Shown: in pieces, positions 42,036-50,101 of the stretch
Position numbering within the stretch: the first letter of the stretch is position 1
How the letters are laid out: every line of letters starts with the position of its first letter
Assembly: GCA_963931105.1 (NCBI GenBank)
Contig: OZ007004.1
Location: 248,001-312,000 of the forward strand
Reading direction: 5' to 3'
DNA length: 64,000 bases
From: UMGS1590 sp900552455
GTDB taxonomy: Bacteria > Bacillota > Peptococcia > Peptococcales > Peptococcaceae
Notes under the pieces: model-generated
Database searches by the model: none
The model's input: the letters and a program-made list of their open reading frames with translations, nothing else
What the model was told of the DNA's origin: nothing
Translations under genes and position numbers: made by a program

Positions 42036-42083
42036 TTGATTTTTCAACAAGGCTATTGTACTCGCAACTTGTTGATGTGTCAA
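42036..42083 (-). promoter_or_regulatory. acpP promoter flanked by two FabT-like dyads
   Basis: On the minus strand TTGACA (plus 42078-42083), a 17-bp spacer and TACAAT (plus 42055-42060) form a near-consensus promoter. The dyad TTGATGTGTCAA (42072-42083) overlaps the -35, and a second dyad, TTGATTTTTCAA (42036-42047), covers the start of transcription. Both fit TTGA-N4-TCAA. This is good architecture for repression by the MarR/FabT-like protein. Confidence 0.78.
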
Positions 42084-42141
42084 TAAGTTGATGCGCGGAG
42101 TTTATCTAGAAATGGAAACAGCAAATTTTTATCTTAGAAGT

Positions 42142-42170
42142 AAAAAAATCCCCCGCGTTCATGCGGGGGA
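42142..42170 (-). terminator. Terminator of the SLH nucleotidase gene
   Basis: TCCCCCGC (42149-42156) and GCGGGGGA (42163-42170) with a T-run on the minus strand. Confidence 0.85.
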
Positions 42171-42185
42171 AATATTGCGCGTTTG

Positions 42186-44489
42186 TCAGGCGGCGACTTC
42201 TTCGTCAGCGCCGAGATCCGCAACGTTCTCACAGAAATTTGCGAGGATCGCTGCCACTTCTGCGCGCGTCGCCGTGCCAGTTGGCGCGAGCTGGTCATCA
42301 CCGACGCCGTGGAGCAGATCGGCACCGACGGCCCATTTTACAACGTCGGCTGCCCAGCTGCTGACCTGAGCCGCGTCGCTGAACTGTGCGAGATCGTTCG
42401 TCGCGCTCACATCGTAGCCTTTGTAGGCGGCATAATTATAAAGGAAGGCCGCCATCTGTTCGCGGGTGAGCGGCGCATCCGGACGGAAGGTGCCGTCTTC
42501 GTAGCCATTGACGATGCCGTTTTCCGCTGCCCAGTTGACAGCATCTGCGTACCAGGCGCCGTCGGCGACATCGCTGAAGCTGCCGGACGTATTGGCGCTG
42601 CCATTTTCGAGATTAGCGAGCACAGCGGCCATCATGGCGCGGGTGAGCGTCGTCTGTGGTGCAAACTGATCAGCGGCGACGCCGTTCATGAGACCATTTT
42701 CATACGCGTATTCCACAGCGCCATAATACCAGCTATCTGGATCCACATCGATGAATGGCAGATCGCCGGTTGGTTCTTCAGGAATTTCGACAGGCTCGTT
42801 GTTGATGGTGATGCGGCCCTGGCCGTATGGATCCGCATATTCTTCGCCGATCACGCCATCGAGATTTTCGGTGAGATAATCGATGAGCACTTCGTTGTCG
42901 ACCATGGTTTCGTCGAGGAGCAGCTTGATATTGTCTTCACCAAACATGGTAAATCCATCGCCGCCCTGCTTCAGCATGTAATTGTGGCCAGCGAGGGTGT
43001 AGGTTGCATTTGGATCGATCGGTTCGTACACGCCGGTCTCACGATTTTCCACCTGCACATCGCTGACGCGGCGAGCGCCGGAAACTTCTACAAATGCGCC
43101 GGTGTCGTCAACGACGACGGAGCTTGGGAGCTGTGTATTGATCGTGTATTTCAGACCGGAAACCTGCAGGAAGCCACCGCTTTCAGCGGTGCCGACATAC
43201 ATGGAACCGAGCTCGAGCGCATCCAGAATCTGCTGGCCGCTGACTTCTGCAAGACACGCCATGTTTCCAAACGGATGCACAGCGATGATGTCGCCGTAGG
43301 TCACATCGCCGGCTTTGATGTCAGCGCGCACACCGCCGCCGTTGACAAAACCGATGTCAGCGCCCATGACTTCGCGATACGCATCGGCGCAAAGATCTCC
43401 GAGATTCGTTTCAGCAGAACGCACGCGGCGCTCACCGGTGGCTGGATCGTTGACGGTGAGATCAACGGTGGTTTGGGCGACCACTTCTTCGGTGACTGCA
43501 TGGTATTTATCCTGGATGCTCTGAATGTAGGACTGCGCAGCGGTGTACGCTGGGCTGTCGGTGGCGATATTTGCGACTGGAACGAGCTCTGTGTTCATTT
43601 CACCAGTAGCAGTATCTATCGTGAGCTGGCCGATGGAATCCGCTTTGGTGCCGGTCTGGCTGAGAACAACGTCTTCGCCGTCAGCATTTTTGACGATCTT
43701 TTCAGGCTCCACTGTGTGAGAATGGCCGTCGAGCACTGCGTCGATACCGGTGGTGTTGGCGATGACGTCCGTGCTCATCCATGGCTGGCTCTGCAGATCT
43801 TCGCCGAGATGCGCCAGCGCGACGACATAATCTGCGCCATCAGCGCGCGCGGCGTCAACGGTATCCTGCACGCGATCGTAAAGCTCCTGGCCATTTTCAC
43901 CCTGACAGAAACCATAGATATAATTGCCGTTTTCATCCTGGAAGAAAGCCGGCGTGGATTTTGAGAGAGTTTCCGGCGTGGAAATGCCGATGTAGGCAAT
44001 GTCGGTATCGCCATAAGTCACCATGGCGTATGGATCGAGCACGGCGGTGCCGTCTTTATCCACAAAATTGCAGCTCAGATACTGGTAATCTGCCTGGTTG
44101 TTTGCGATGTCCAGAAACTGATCCATGCCGAAATCAAATTCGTGGTTGCCAGGGATCGCGAGATCGTAGCCAACCTCGTTCATAATGTCGACGATCCACT
44201 CGCCGTCAGAAAGCGTGCCGAGCACAGCGCCCTGAATGGCGTCGCCATTGTCCACAAGTGTCACGTTGTCAGCGCCAATGGCGTCTTCCATCTGTGCTTT
44301 GTAGCCGGCGATGGCGGCATAAGCCATACCTTCGTCGTTGGTGCAGTGGATGTCGTTGGTGTAGAGCACGACGATGTCGTCGGCGTCCGCTGCGGTGTTT
44401 TCGTTCGCCGCAAACACCGGCGCCGCCGAACTGCAGAGCATTGCACCAGCGAGAACCATTGAGAGAACTTTCTTACCGTAATGTTTCAT
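42186..44489 (-). CDS. Secreted 5'-nucleotidase/metallophosphatase with SLH domains
   Basis: A 767-residue surface protein. A signal peptide (MKHYGKKVLSMVLAGAM..., cleavage near residue 28 after VFA) is followed by an UshA-type metallophosphatase domain (VVLYTNDIHC, NGDAIQGAVLG, GNHEFDFG, LDGHSHT) and a 5'-nucleotidase C-terminal domain (about 330-530). Three SLH repeats (about 597-767; e.g. FSDVADGAWYADAVNWAAENG) attach it to the cell wall. It should dephosphorylate nucleotides outside the cell for nucleoside or phosphate salvage. A promoter lies at 44554-44582. Confidence 0.92.
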   Translation of the reverse strand: MKHYGKKVLSMVLAGAMLCSSAAPVFAANENTAADADDIVVLYTNDIHCTNDEGMAYAAIAGYKAQMEDAIGADNVTLVDNGDAIQGAVLGTLSDGEWIVDIMNEVGYDLAIPGNHEFDFGMDQFLDIANNQADYQYLSCNFVDKDGTAVLDPYAMVTYGDTDIAYIGISTPETLSKSTPAFFQDENGNYIYGFCQGENGQELYDRVQDTVDAARADGADYVVALAHLGEDLQSQPWMSTDVIANTTGIDAVLDGHSHTVEPEKIVKNADGEDVVLSQTGTKADSIGQLTIDTATGEMNTELVPVANIATDSPAYTAAQSYIQSIQDKYHAVTEEVVAQTTVDLTVNDPATGERRVRSAETNLGDLCADAYREVMGADIGFVNGGGVRADIKAGDVTYGDIIAVHPFGNMACLAEVSGQQILDALELGSMYVGTAESGGFLQVSGLKYTINTQLPSSVVVDDTGAFVEVSGARRVSDVQVENRETGVYEPIDPNATYTLAGHNYMLKQGGDGFTMFGEDNIKLLLDETMVDNEVLIDYLTENLDGVIGEEYADPYGQGRITINNEPVEIPEEPTGDLPFIDVDPDSWYYGAVEYAYENGLMNGVAADQFAPQTTLTRAMMAAVLANLENGSANTSGSFSDVADGAWYADAVNWAAENGIVNGYEDGTFRPDAPLTREQMAAFLYNYAAYKGYDVSATNDLAQFSDAAQVSSWAADVVKWAVGADLLHGVGDDQLAPTGTATRAEVAAILANFCENVADLGADEEVAA

Positions 44490-44553
44490 TCGTTTTCACC
44501 TTTCTTGTCACGATTTCCAGCCATTTCTGCCGGAGTAATAACGGTTCGTACCT

Positions 44554-44582
44554 AGTGTAGCAAAATTCGCGGAGCGCGACAA
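44554..44582 (-). promoter_or_regulatory. Promoter of the SLH nucleotidase gene
   Basis: Minus strand TTGTCG (plus 44577-44582), 17-bp spacer, TACACT (plus 44554-44559). Confidence 0.72.
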
Positions 44583-44653
44583 GCATTCGCGGGTGAATTG
44601 TCGCAATGATTTGCAAATTTGACCAGCCATTGATATGCGTTTAACGCGCACTT

Positions 44654-44684
44654 AAAAAAGCGCCGCCAATATGACGAGCGCTTT
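44654..44684 (-). terminator. Terminator after azlD
   Basis: AAAGCGC...GCGCTTT stem with T-run TTTTTTAAG on the minus strand, 10 nt after the azlD stop. Confidence 0.7.
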
Positions 44685-44695
44685 ACGCAGCAATA

Positions 44696-45022
44696 TCAGA
44701 AAACGAGCTGCACGAGCAGCATGTAACACACGGTGCCGCCAGCGATGGAAACGAGCATCTGTCGTTTCCAGAGATGCAGCGCCACAGTGACGACGATGGC
44801 CAAAAGTTCCGGCAAGCCGTGGCTCTGACTGAGCACGTCCACATTGCGCAGGCTGTAGACGACGAGCATGGCAAAGATCGCCGACGGCAGCGCCTTGCCA
44901 AGATAGATCACCAGCGGCGGCGTCGGCCGGCCTTCGCGAAAAACGAGGAACGGCAGAAAACGTGTCGCCATTGTCGCCAGCGCGCAAATGGCGATCGTGA
45001 GGATCTGTTCGGCGAGTGTCAT
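44696..45022 (-). CDS. azlD: AzlD-type branched-chain amino acid exporter subunit
   Basis: A 108-residue membrane protein with four hydrophobic segments and the family-like TRFLPFLVFREGRPTPPLVIYLGKALPSAIFAML region (core RFLPFLVF and YLGKALPSAI). It is the small partner of AzlC in branched-chain amino acid export. ATGA overlap with azlC. Confidence 0.88.
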   Translation of the reverse strand: MTLAEQILTIAICALATMATRFLPFLVFREGRPTPPLVIYLGKALPSAIFAMLVVYSLRNVDVLSQSHGLPELLAIVVTVALHLWKRQMLVSIAGGTVCYMLLVQLVF

Positions 45023-45741
45023 GACCAGCCACCTGCCTTTTCAAGAGGTTTGCGAAAGCCCACGAGCAACAGCAAAATCACGCACATGCTCGGGATCAGG
45101 AAACCGTCCGCGCCGAAGAAGATCAGACAGCCGAGGGAGGCCGCGAGACCGATGATCGCTGTGTAATGCTTGCGCTCTTTTAGCAGCTGCTCGAGGAAAA
45201 TGACGACGAACATTGCCGTGAGCACAAAATCCAGGCCCTCGGTGTTGAAATTGATGAGATTGCCTGCGAGCCCGCCGATCGTCGAGCCCGACACCCAGTA
45301 AAACTGGTTGAGCAGCGTCACAAAAAACATAAACCAGCCGCGATCCACATCGGGTGGGATCTTTGCTGAGTAGTTGATCGAAAACGTCTCGTCGCACATG
45401 CCGAAGATCAGATACCAGCGTTTCCAGCCGAGCCCTTTGAATTTGTCGAGCATGGCGATGCCGTAGAACAGATGGCGCGCCTGGATCATCAGCGCCACAA
45501 GAAACGTCTGCAGCGGCGCGAACGGACTCAAGAGCATCGACACCGCGACAAATTCCAGCGATCCGCCAAAAATCGTCAGCGCCATCAGACAAGGATAGAT
45601 AAAACTGAAGCCAGATACATGCATATAGATGCCGTAGGCCAGCCCCAGAAACCAGAATCCCGCAAAGATCGGGATCGTGCAGGGAAACGCAGCCCTGAAC
45701 GCTCGTCGCCGCACGCCGTCGTGCGTTTTTACGTGATCCAT
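45019..45741 (-). CDS. azlC: AzlC family branched-chain amino acid exporter
   Basis: A 240-residue polytopic protein with the AzlC features FRAAFPCTIPIFAGFWFLGLAYG (core FPCTIPIFAGF) and LMIQARHLFYGIAML, plus FGMCDETFSIN. It forms an exporter with AzlD. The ATG at 45741 has AAAGGAGGAG upstream and replaces an in-frame start 26 codons earlier. Confidence 0.9.
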   Translation of the reverse strand: MDHVKTHDGVRRRAFRAAFPCTIPIFAGFWFLGLAYGIYMHVSGFSFIYPCLMALTIFGGSLEFVAVSMLLSPFAPLQTFLVALMIQARHLFYGIAMLDKFKGLGWKRWYLIFGMCDETFSINYSAKIPPDVDRGWFMFFVTLLNQFYWVSGSTIGGLAGNLINFNTEGLDFVLTAMFVVIFLEQLLKERKHYTAIIGLAASLGCLIFFGADGFLIPSMCVILLLLVGFRKPLEKAGGWS

Positions 45742-45780
45742 TGTTCTCCTCCTTTCGCATATTCTCATATTATAAAATGC

Positions 45781-45811
45781 AGAGGCCGTGCCCGTCAAGG
45801 ACACGACCTCT
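45781..45811 (-). terminator. Terminator-like hairpin after the serine hydrolase gene
   Basis: AGAGGCCGTG(C)CC pairs imperfectly with GGACACGACCTCT. On the minus strand GCATTTTATAAT follows, so the T-run is interrupted. Confidence 0.5.
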
Positions 45812-45815
45812 GTCG

Positions 45816-46820
45816 TCATGCTTCTGCATCTGTTTGCTCCTGCGGCTGCTCTTCCTGCTCAACCTGCGCAAAATAATCCCAGATCAGCGCGTTGAGCTCG
45901 CCCATCCACTCGCGCCCGGCGTAGCCCAGGCTCGTGTAGACGACAATGCTGTACGGGCGGCCGCTCGTGGAAAATCCCAGCGCATTTTCCGCTTCTTCGT
46001 ACTGACCGTACTTCTGCGCCATTTTTGTGCCGCCGATGACGCCGTTGAGATAATCGTTCGGCTTCGCTTCCGTCAGATCAGCGATAAGCGTTTCAAAATT
46101 CTCCCGGTGATCGTACAGATAATCGAGCACATCGTTCATATACGACGCCGTGAATTCGTTCCAGTAGGAATAATATGTGTCGTCTGTCGCCTCAATGATC
46201 TCCTTGCTGCTGTATTTCGCCACGTCGCGCTTGAATTCTACCCAGCCGCCGAGATTTTCGTAGAGGATATGCGCTGCTGTGTTGTCGCTGTCAACGATCA
46301 CCGCGTGCAGCAATTCTTCCACAGAGATATAATCCCCCGGCAGATACGTTGCGCCGATCGGCCCGCCTTCTTCATAATAAGACGCATCGTAGTAAAGCCC
46401 GTGCGCCGGCGTGAACTCACCAGCAGCGAGCTTTTCGTAATAGAGCATCGCCAGCGGCACCTTGTACGTGCTGCCAGCAGTAAAATAGCTGTCCGCGTTC
46501 ACCGCATACACAGCATCCGTCACATAATCGTGCACCACAATGCCCACCTGTGACTCATCGAAACCATTATCCAGCATCGAGCCCGTCACGATCAGCTCCA
46601 GATTTTTCGCGATCTCCTCAGCGCTCTTGCGCTCAGGCTCCGCTGTTTCCTGCGATTCTTCTTCAGCAGCGTCGTCCTTCGTCACCTTATCCTTGATGAG
46701 GAGCGACGCATCCTCGTCGATCGCCGGTTCTGCGATACGGCTGTCCATCGTCATATAAATTCCCAATACACAGCAGCAGATCGCCGCCGTGAAGAGAATG
46801 ATCATTAATCCTTTTTTCAT
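45816..46820 (-). CDS. Membrane-anchored serine hydrolase, class A beta-lactamase fold
   Basis: A 334-residue protein with an N-terminal membrane segment (about 5-24) that anchors an extracytoplasmic domain after an acidic linker. The nucleophile motif is S117-T-Y-K120, the second motif is S178-D-N180, and K270-Y-G stands where beta-lactamases have KTG. This is the serine beta-lactamase/D-Ala-D-Ala carboxypeptidase fold. Glu166-like deacylation residue is not evident, so it is more likely a wall-modifying or regulatory hydrolase than a real beta-lactamase. The C-terminus is Gln/Glu-rich. AAAGGG lies upstream of the ATG. Confidence 0.82.
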   Translation of the reverse strand: MKKGLMIILFTAAICCCVLGIYMTMDSRIAEPAIDEDASLLIKDKVTKDDAAEEESQETAEPERKSAEEIAKNLELIVTGSMLDNGFDESQVGIVVHDYVTDAVYAVNADSYFTAGSTYKVPLAMLYYEKLAAGEFTPAHGLYYDASYYEEGGPIGATYLPGDYISVEELLHAVIVDSDNTAAHILYENLGGWVEFKRDVAKYSSKEIIEATDDTYYSYWNEFTASYMNDVLDYLYDHRENFETLIADLTEAKPNDYLNGVIGGTKMAQKYGQYEEAENALGFSTSGRPYSIVVYTSLGYAGREWMGELNALIWDYFAQVEQEEQPQEQTDAEA

Positions 46821-46950
46821 ACAAAGTGCATCCCTTTCTGAGAGCCCTTCCTCTGAAGTTACAATCCAGAGCTTATTATACGGGATGAACGTTGTAAAAA
46901 CTTTAATTTTTTCTTAAATCCGCTAAAAAATTTTATAAATTTCTATTATC

Positions 46951-47424
46951 TCATCCTTTTGCACCAAATTCCGATTCATCCGCCAGTGACAATTCCAGCA
47001 CGATCATATCTCTGAGCAGCTGCCCCGCTTCGACGATCGGATGATCGTAGCGCTCCGTGAAAAAATCCGCGATCACATACGCCCGTCTGAAACCACAGGC
47101 TTCATAAAACGGCAGCGTCAGCGGACTCTCGCCCGTGCCCACGCGCAGCGTCTGAAATTCGTCGCGACAGAGATTTTTCACATAATCCACCATCGCGCGC
47201 CCATATCCCCGTCGCTGCGCAGCCGGCGCCGTCGCCAGATTTTTGATCTCCGCTACACCGTTTCCCTCGTCCGTGACCACACAGACCGTTTTGAGTTCCG
47301 GATCCGCAAGCACAAACATCCGCCCACGCTCAAGATAGCCATCGATCATCCGCTCCTCCTCGTCCGCCAACAGCAGCAGATCGAGATAGCGTTTTTTATC
47401 CGTCGTGATCTCCGTGATCGTCAT
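46951..47424 (-). CDS. GNAT family N-acetyltransferase
   Basis: A 157-residue acetyltransferase. The acetyl-CoA-binding motif A reads IKNLATAPAAQRRGYGRAMVDY, core QRRGYGRAM, and LPFYEACGFRRAYV is motif B. The ATG at 47424 has GGAGGGAG upstream. Substrate unknown. It lies just downstream of the first copy of the 43-bp repeat that brackets the toxin-antitoxin cassette. Confidence 0.88.
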   Translation of the reverse strand: MTITEITTDKKRYLDLLLLADEEERMIDGYLERGRMFVLADPELKTVCVVTDEGNGVAEIKNLATAPAAQRRGYGRAMVDYVKNLCRDEFQTLRVGTGESPLTLPFYEACGFRRAYVIADFFTERYDHPIVEAGQLLRDMIVLELSLADESEFGAKG

Positions 47425-47440
47425 CGTTCTCCCTCCCACG

Positions 47441-47483
47441 AAAAAAAGCCCAGCCTCCGCTGAGCTTTTGCACAGTCATTTTT
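47441..47483. repeat. 43-bp direct repeat, copy 1 (contains a terminator)
   Basis: This copy is identical over 43 bp to 48178-48220. It contains the hairpin AAGCCCAGC/GCTGAGCTT with a T-run on the minus strand, so it works as terminator of the PIN gene, whose stop codon lies in the repeat. Confidence 0.9.
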
Positions 47484-47892
47484 CAAACTTCCCCAACAAT
47501 TCCTCGGGAGTAATAACTGTCATATCAAAAGACTGAAAGTCTTTCTTATTTCGCGTCACAATTGCATCGCATCGATTACTTTTTGCACAGACGGCCAGCA
47601 AGCAGTCCTCAAAATCAGCAGCTTTTCTCAAGAACGCAGTCAAAACATCCCCATTAGTTACCGTCAAAACCTTTGCTATGTCCAAGACTGCACCTAAACC
47701 GTGATAAACAATCTCCACGCTATGTGTTGCACGTCGAATCAGATAAAAAAGATCTGTCACGCTCGATGCCGACAAAAAACCCTGTATTTTCTTATCTTCA
47801 CAAAGGACCAACACTTTTTTTGACGACTCGTAAAACGGCTCTCTCGAAAGTAAGACATCCAAAAAGATATTTGTATCAATCATTACTTTCAT
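47476..47892 (-). CDS. PIN-domain toxin (VapC-like ribonuclease)
   Basis: A 138-residue PIN protein beginning MKVMIDTNIFLDVLL, with the first catalytic Asp at residue 6 and further acidic residues in ADFEDCLLAVCAK and KKDFQSFD. The start overlaps the antitoxin gene by 17 nt. The base composition is clearly lower in GC than neighbours. Codes for the probable toxin of a type II module. The longer frame upstream overlaps the antitoxin and is not used. Confidence 0.88.
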   Translation of the reverse strand: MKVMIDTNIFLDVLLSREPFYESSKKVLVLCEDKKIQGFLSASSVTDLFYLIRRATHSVEIVYHGLGAVLDIAKVLTVTNGDVLTAFLRKAADFEDCLLAVCAKSNRCDAIVTRNKKDFQSFDMTVITPEELLGKFEK

Positions 47893-48106
47893 AGCTCGCC
47901 AAGCGCTCCACTCGAAGTTGTTTGCGATTGAAATCATCGGGTAATTTTCCGGCCAGTAAACCACTGAGCGTATCCACCGCACTTACGTTAGGATTGACCA
48001 CTTTCGCGACCATCTTTCCATTACGTGTAATATAAATATCTTCTGATTGCAGCTGGTCCAGATATTTGCCAAAATTCGTCTTAAACTCCGTAGCTGTAAT
48101 GATCAT
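47876..48106 (-). CDS. Phd/YefM-type antitoxin
   Basis: A 76-residue protein of the Phd/YefM family: ITATEFKTNFGKYLDQLQ, then DIYITRNGKMVAKVV, then a short toxin-binding tail. It should neutralise the PIN protein encoded 17 nt overlapping downstream and repress the operon. GAGGAG precedes the ATG, and a near-consensus promoter lies at 48128-48156. Confidence 0.9.
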   Translation of the reverse strand: MIITATEFKTNFGKYLDQLQSEDIYITRNGKMVAKVVNPNVSAVDTLSGLLAGKLPDDFNRKQLRVERLASYESND

Positions 48107-48127
48107 TTTTCATCACTCCTCATCTAC

Positions 48128-48156
48128 ATTTTAATCGATTTTTAAATAACAAGCAA
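48128..48156 (-). promoter_or_regulatory. Promoter of the toxin-antitoxin operon
   Basis: Minus strand TTGCTT (plus 48151-48156), 17-bp spacer, TAAAAT (plus 48128-48133). Confidence 0.65.
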
Positions 48157-48177
48157 TGATTTCGCTTGATTATTGCC

Positions 48178-48220
48178 AAAAAAAGCCCAGCCTCCGCTGA
48201 GCTTTTGCACAGTCATTTTT
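48178..48220. repeat. 43-bp direct repeat, copy 2 (ndk terminator)
   Basis: This copy is identical to 47441-47483. It starts at the ndk stop codon and holds the ndk terminator hairpin. The two copies frame the Phd/PIN cassette. Confidence 0.9.
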
Positions 48221-48617
48221 AGCCAAAAAAGCGCGCGATCTCGATCTCCGCGTTCTCCGGCGAATCTGAGCCGTGAATGATATTCTCCGTCGTGCTCGTC
48301 GCAAAATCGCCGCGGATCGTGCCCGCAGCCGCTTCCTCATATTTTGTCGCGCCCATGAGAATGCGCATCCCCTTCACGACATTGTCGCCCTCGACGATCA
48401 TTCCCAGCACCGGGCCAGACGTCATATATTCCACCAGCTCAGGGAAGAACGGCTTTTCCGTGAGATGCGCATAATGCTCGCGCAAAATCGCCTCGTCCAG
48501 CCGCATCATCTTCGCTTCCGTGATCGCAAAACCCTTGCGCTCAATGCGCGCGATCACCTCGCCCATCAACCCGCGACGCACACAATCCGGTTTCAGCATG
48601 ATATAAGTTCGTTCCAT
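48219..48617 (-). CDS. ndk: Nucleoside diphosphate kinase
   Basis: A 132-residue NDK that equilibrates NTP pools through a phospho-His. It starts MERTYIMLKPDCVRRGL and has the active-site region NIIHGSDSPENAEIEIARFF with the catalytic His. The ATG at 48617 follows AGGAG. The stop codon lies at the edge of repeat copy 2, which supplies the terminator. Confidence 0.95.
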   Translation of the reverse strand: MERTYIMLKPDCVRRGLMGEVIARIERKGFAITEAKMMRLDEAILREHYAHLTEKPFFPELVEYMTSGPVLGMIVEGDNVVKGMRILMGATKYEEAAAGTIRGDFATSTTENIIHGSDSPENAEIEIARFFG

Positions 48618-48733
48618 AGTGATTTCTCCTCTCAATTTCTCTAGCTTATCCTGAAACTATTTTATCAGGTTTCCACGCTCCTGCCTACGCCTATTTTTCT
48701 AAAAATTTATAATATTTAGTATGTGCGTGGTAC

Positions 48734-48763
48734 AAAAAAAGCGGCTCTCCGCAGAAAGTCGCT
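48734..48763 (-). terminator. Terminator of the XRE/membrane-protein operon
   Basis: AGCGGCTCTC (48740-48749) pairs with GAAAGTCGCT (48754-48763), followed by TTTTTTT on the minus strand. Confidence 0.75.
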
Positions 48764-48774
48764 TCCTTCGCTAA

Positions 48775-49089
48775 TTATTTTTCCTCGCGGCGTTTCATCG
48801 CGCTTCCGCATGCCGCCATCAGCAGTACACCGATACCACCCAGTATCAAACTGGCCTTGCGATACGCCTTTTCCTCATACGCTTCGCCCATCGGCCAGAA
48901 TTTTCCGGCCAGCGCGAAAAAGAGCAATGCCAGCGCGCCCTTCCACGCTGGATTTTTGCGCCGCCAGTACACAATCGCCAGCACCTCCGCGCCTGTGATG
49001 ATCGCATCCAGCGCCGCGCCTTTCGTCTCGCGATCGATCATCTCGTCGCGCTCGTCCTTGTACGAGCGTGGTCGTTCTAATTCCGTCAT
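48775..49089 (-). CDS. Small two-TM protein (DUF6442-like), copy B
   Basis: A 104-residue protein with a charged N-terminus (YKDERDEMIDRETKG) and two or three hydrophobic segments. It is a paralogue of the next gene upstream (49110-49418): both share a KDER...AL segment and NPAWK.ALALLF. The family assignment is from memory and uncertain. The ATG at 49089 has AAAGGAGGA upstream. It is the last gene of a four-gene operon led by an XRE regulator. Confidence 0.75.
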   Translation of the reverse strand: MTELERPRSYKDERDEMIDRETKGAALDAIITGAEVLAIVYWRRKNPAWKGALALLFFALAGKFWPMGEAYEEKAYRKASLILGGIGVLLMAACGSAMKRREEK

Positions 49090-49109
49090 TGTCCATCCTC
49101 CTTTCTCCA

Positions 49110-49418
49110 TCACGCCGTCACTGCAAACCAGCCATACAAAATCGCGCCGACCATTGCCAGGAAAATGCCAACCTTTTTATACGCCGTCCTGTAATCCTCT
49201 TCGTCATACTGCTTATACAGGCTCCAAAATTCTGCCGCGCCACCGATAAAAAGCAACGCCAGCCCCGCCTTCCAGGCAGGATTATGTTTGATCACACAGA
49301 TCAACGTGAGGATCTGCGTTGCGACGATCATCCCCTCCAGTGCATAACTGCGCGCTTCTTTTTCGATCGCCATCTCTCGCTCGTCCTTTCGCGAACGCTG
49401 TCGTGGTGGTTGTTTCAT
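49110..49418 (-). CDS. Small two-TM protein (DUF6442-like), copy A
   Basis: A 102-residue paralogue of the 48775-49089 product, with SRKDEREMAIEKEARSYAL, NPAWKAGLALLF and a C-terminal membrane segment. Tandem duplication within one operon is the simplest explanation. Function unknown; the operon control by an XRE protein suggests a stress or condition-specific role. Confidence 0.75.
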   Translation of the reverse strand: MKQPPRQRSRKDEREMAIEKEARSYALEGMIVATQILTLICVIKHNPAWKAGLALLFIGGAAEFWSLYKQYDEEDYRTAYKKVGIFLAMVGAILYGWFAVTA

Positions 49419-49430
49419 TGTTCTCCCTCC

Positions 49431-49865
49431 TCACAGCTTTGAATCGTAGTAAATATATGTCACAATCGCGATCACGAACCAAATCGAGATCAGAAGCAGC
49501 GCTGTCACACAGAAAAATGCCCAGCCTTCGTTGGCCGTCAGTGTAAAGCCCACACCGCCGATAACAGCAACGATGCAGTAAACCCAGAACATCAGGTTGC
49601 CTGTCTTAGCCTCACTCTTGAGTTTCACCAACTTATTGCGCTCGTCGTTTTCTTCAATAATATCCTCGCGCGTCGCCTTCGCAGAAAACGCACGCAGAAA
49701 TCCAACCAGCCCCATGATGAGGATGATGAAATCAATGATCACATCCTTGATCGTTTTCGGCAGAAAATCGTCCGGATTGATCCAGAGATCCGCCACCAGC
49801 GCACTCACACCAAGCACCAGCCAGAAAATCCCCCAGGCAAAACCCTTCTTATTATAAATCCTCAT
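49431..49865 (-). CDS. Membrane protein, DUF2178/DUF3796-like
   Basis: A 144-residue protein with four hydrophobic segments (about 10-27, 37-55, 85-105 and 112-137) and a central DERNKLVKLKSEAKT motif typical of the small membrane proteins encoded next to XRE regulators in Firmicutes. The ATG at 49865 has AGGAGG upstream and overlaps the XRE gene by 14 nt. It lies before the two paralogous small membrane protein genes. Confidence 0.75.
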   Translation of the reverse strand: MRIYNKKGFAWGIFWLVLGVSALVADLWINPDDFLPKTIKDVIIDFIILIMGLVGFLRAFSAKATREDIIEENDERNKLVKLKSEAKTGNLMFWVYCIVAVIGGVGFTLTANEGWAFFCVTALLLISIWFVIAIVTYIYYDSKL

Positions 49866-50082
49866 AGAGCTTGTCCTCCTCTCGCATATTCTCAGCCAGA
49901 CAGCACAGCTCCTCCACACTCACGCCAAACACCTGCGCCATGCGGTAGGCCAGCATCAGCGACGGATTGTACTGCCCCTTCTCTATGGAAATGATCGTTC
50001 GCGACGACACATGCACCAGATCTGCCAGCTGCTGCTGCGTCAGTTTTTGTGCCGTGCGAAATTCTTTCACTCTCGTTTTCAT
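49852..50082 (-). CDS. XRE-family repressor of the membrane-protein operon
   Basis: A 76-residue single-domain HTH protein (TQQQLADLVHVSSRTIISIE, core at about residues 15-34) of the type paired with small membrane proteins in Firmicutes. It overlaps the next gene by 14 nt. Three copies of the dyad ATGAAG-N4-CTTCAY lie around its promoter, so it very likely represses its own operon. Confidence 0.9.
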   Translation of the reverse strand: MKTRVKEFRTAQKLTQQQLADLVHVSSRTIISIEKGQYNPSLMLAYRMAQVFGVSVEELCCLAENMREEDKLYEDL

Positions 50083-50101
50083 GCGCGCACTCCTTTACAA
50101 T

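Noticed and set aside
42183..43964. Plus-strand ORF of 593 codons opposite the SLH nucleotidase
   Set aside because: Antisense frame without signal or motifs; the minus-strand gene has signal peptide, catalytic motifs and SLH repeats.
45816..46820. True class A beta-lactamase resistance gene
   Set aside because: The KTG motif and the Glu166 region are not conserved, so only the fold is claimed.
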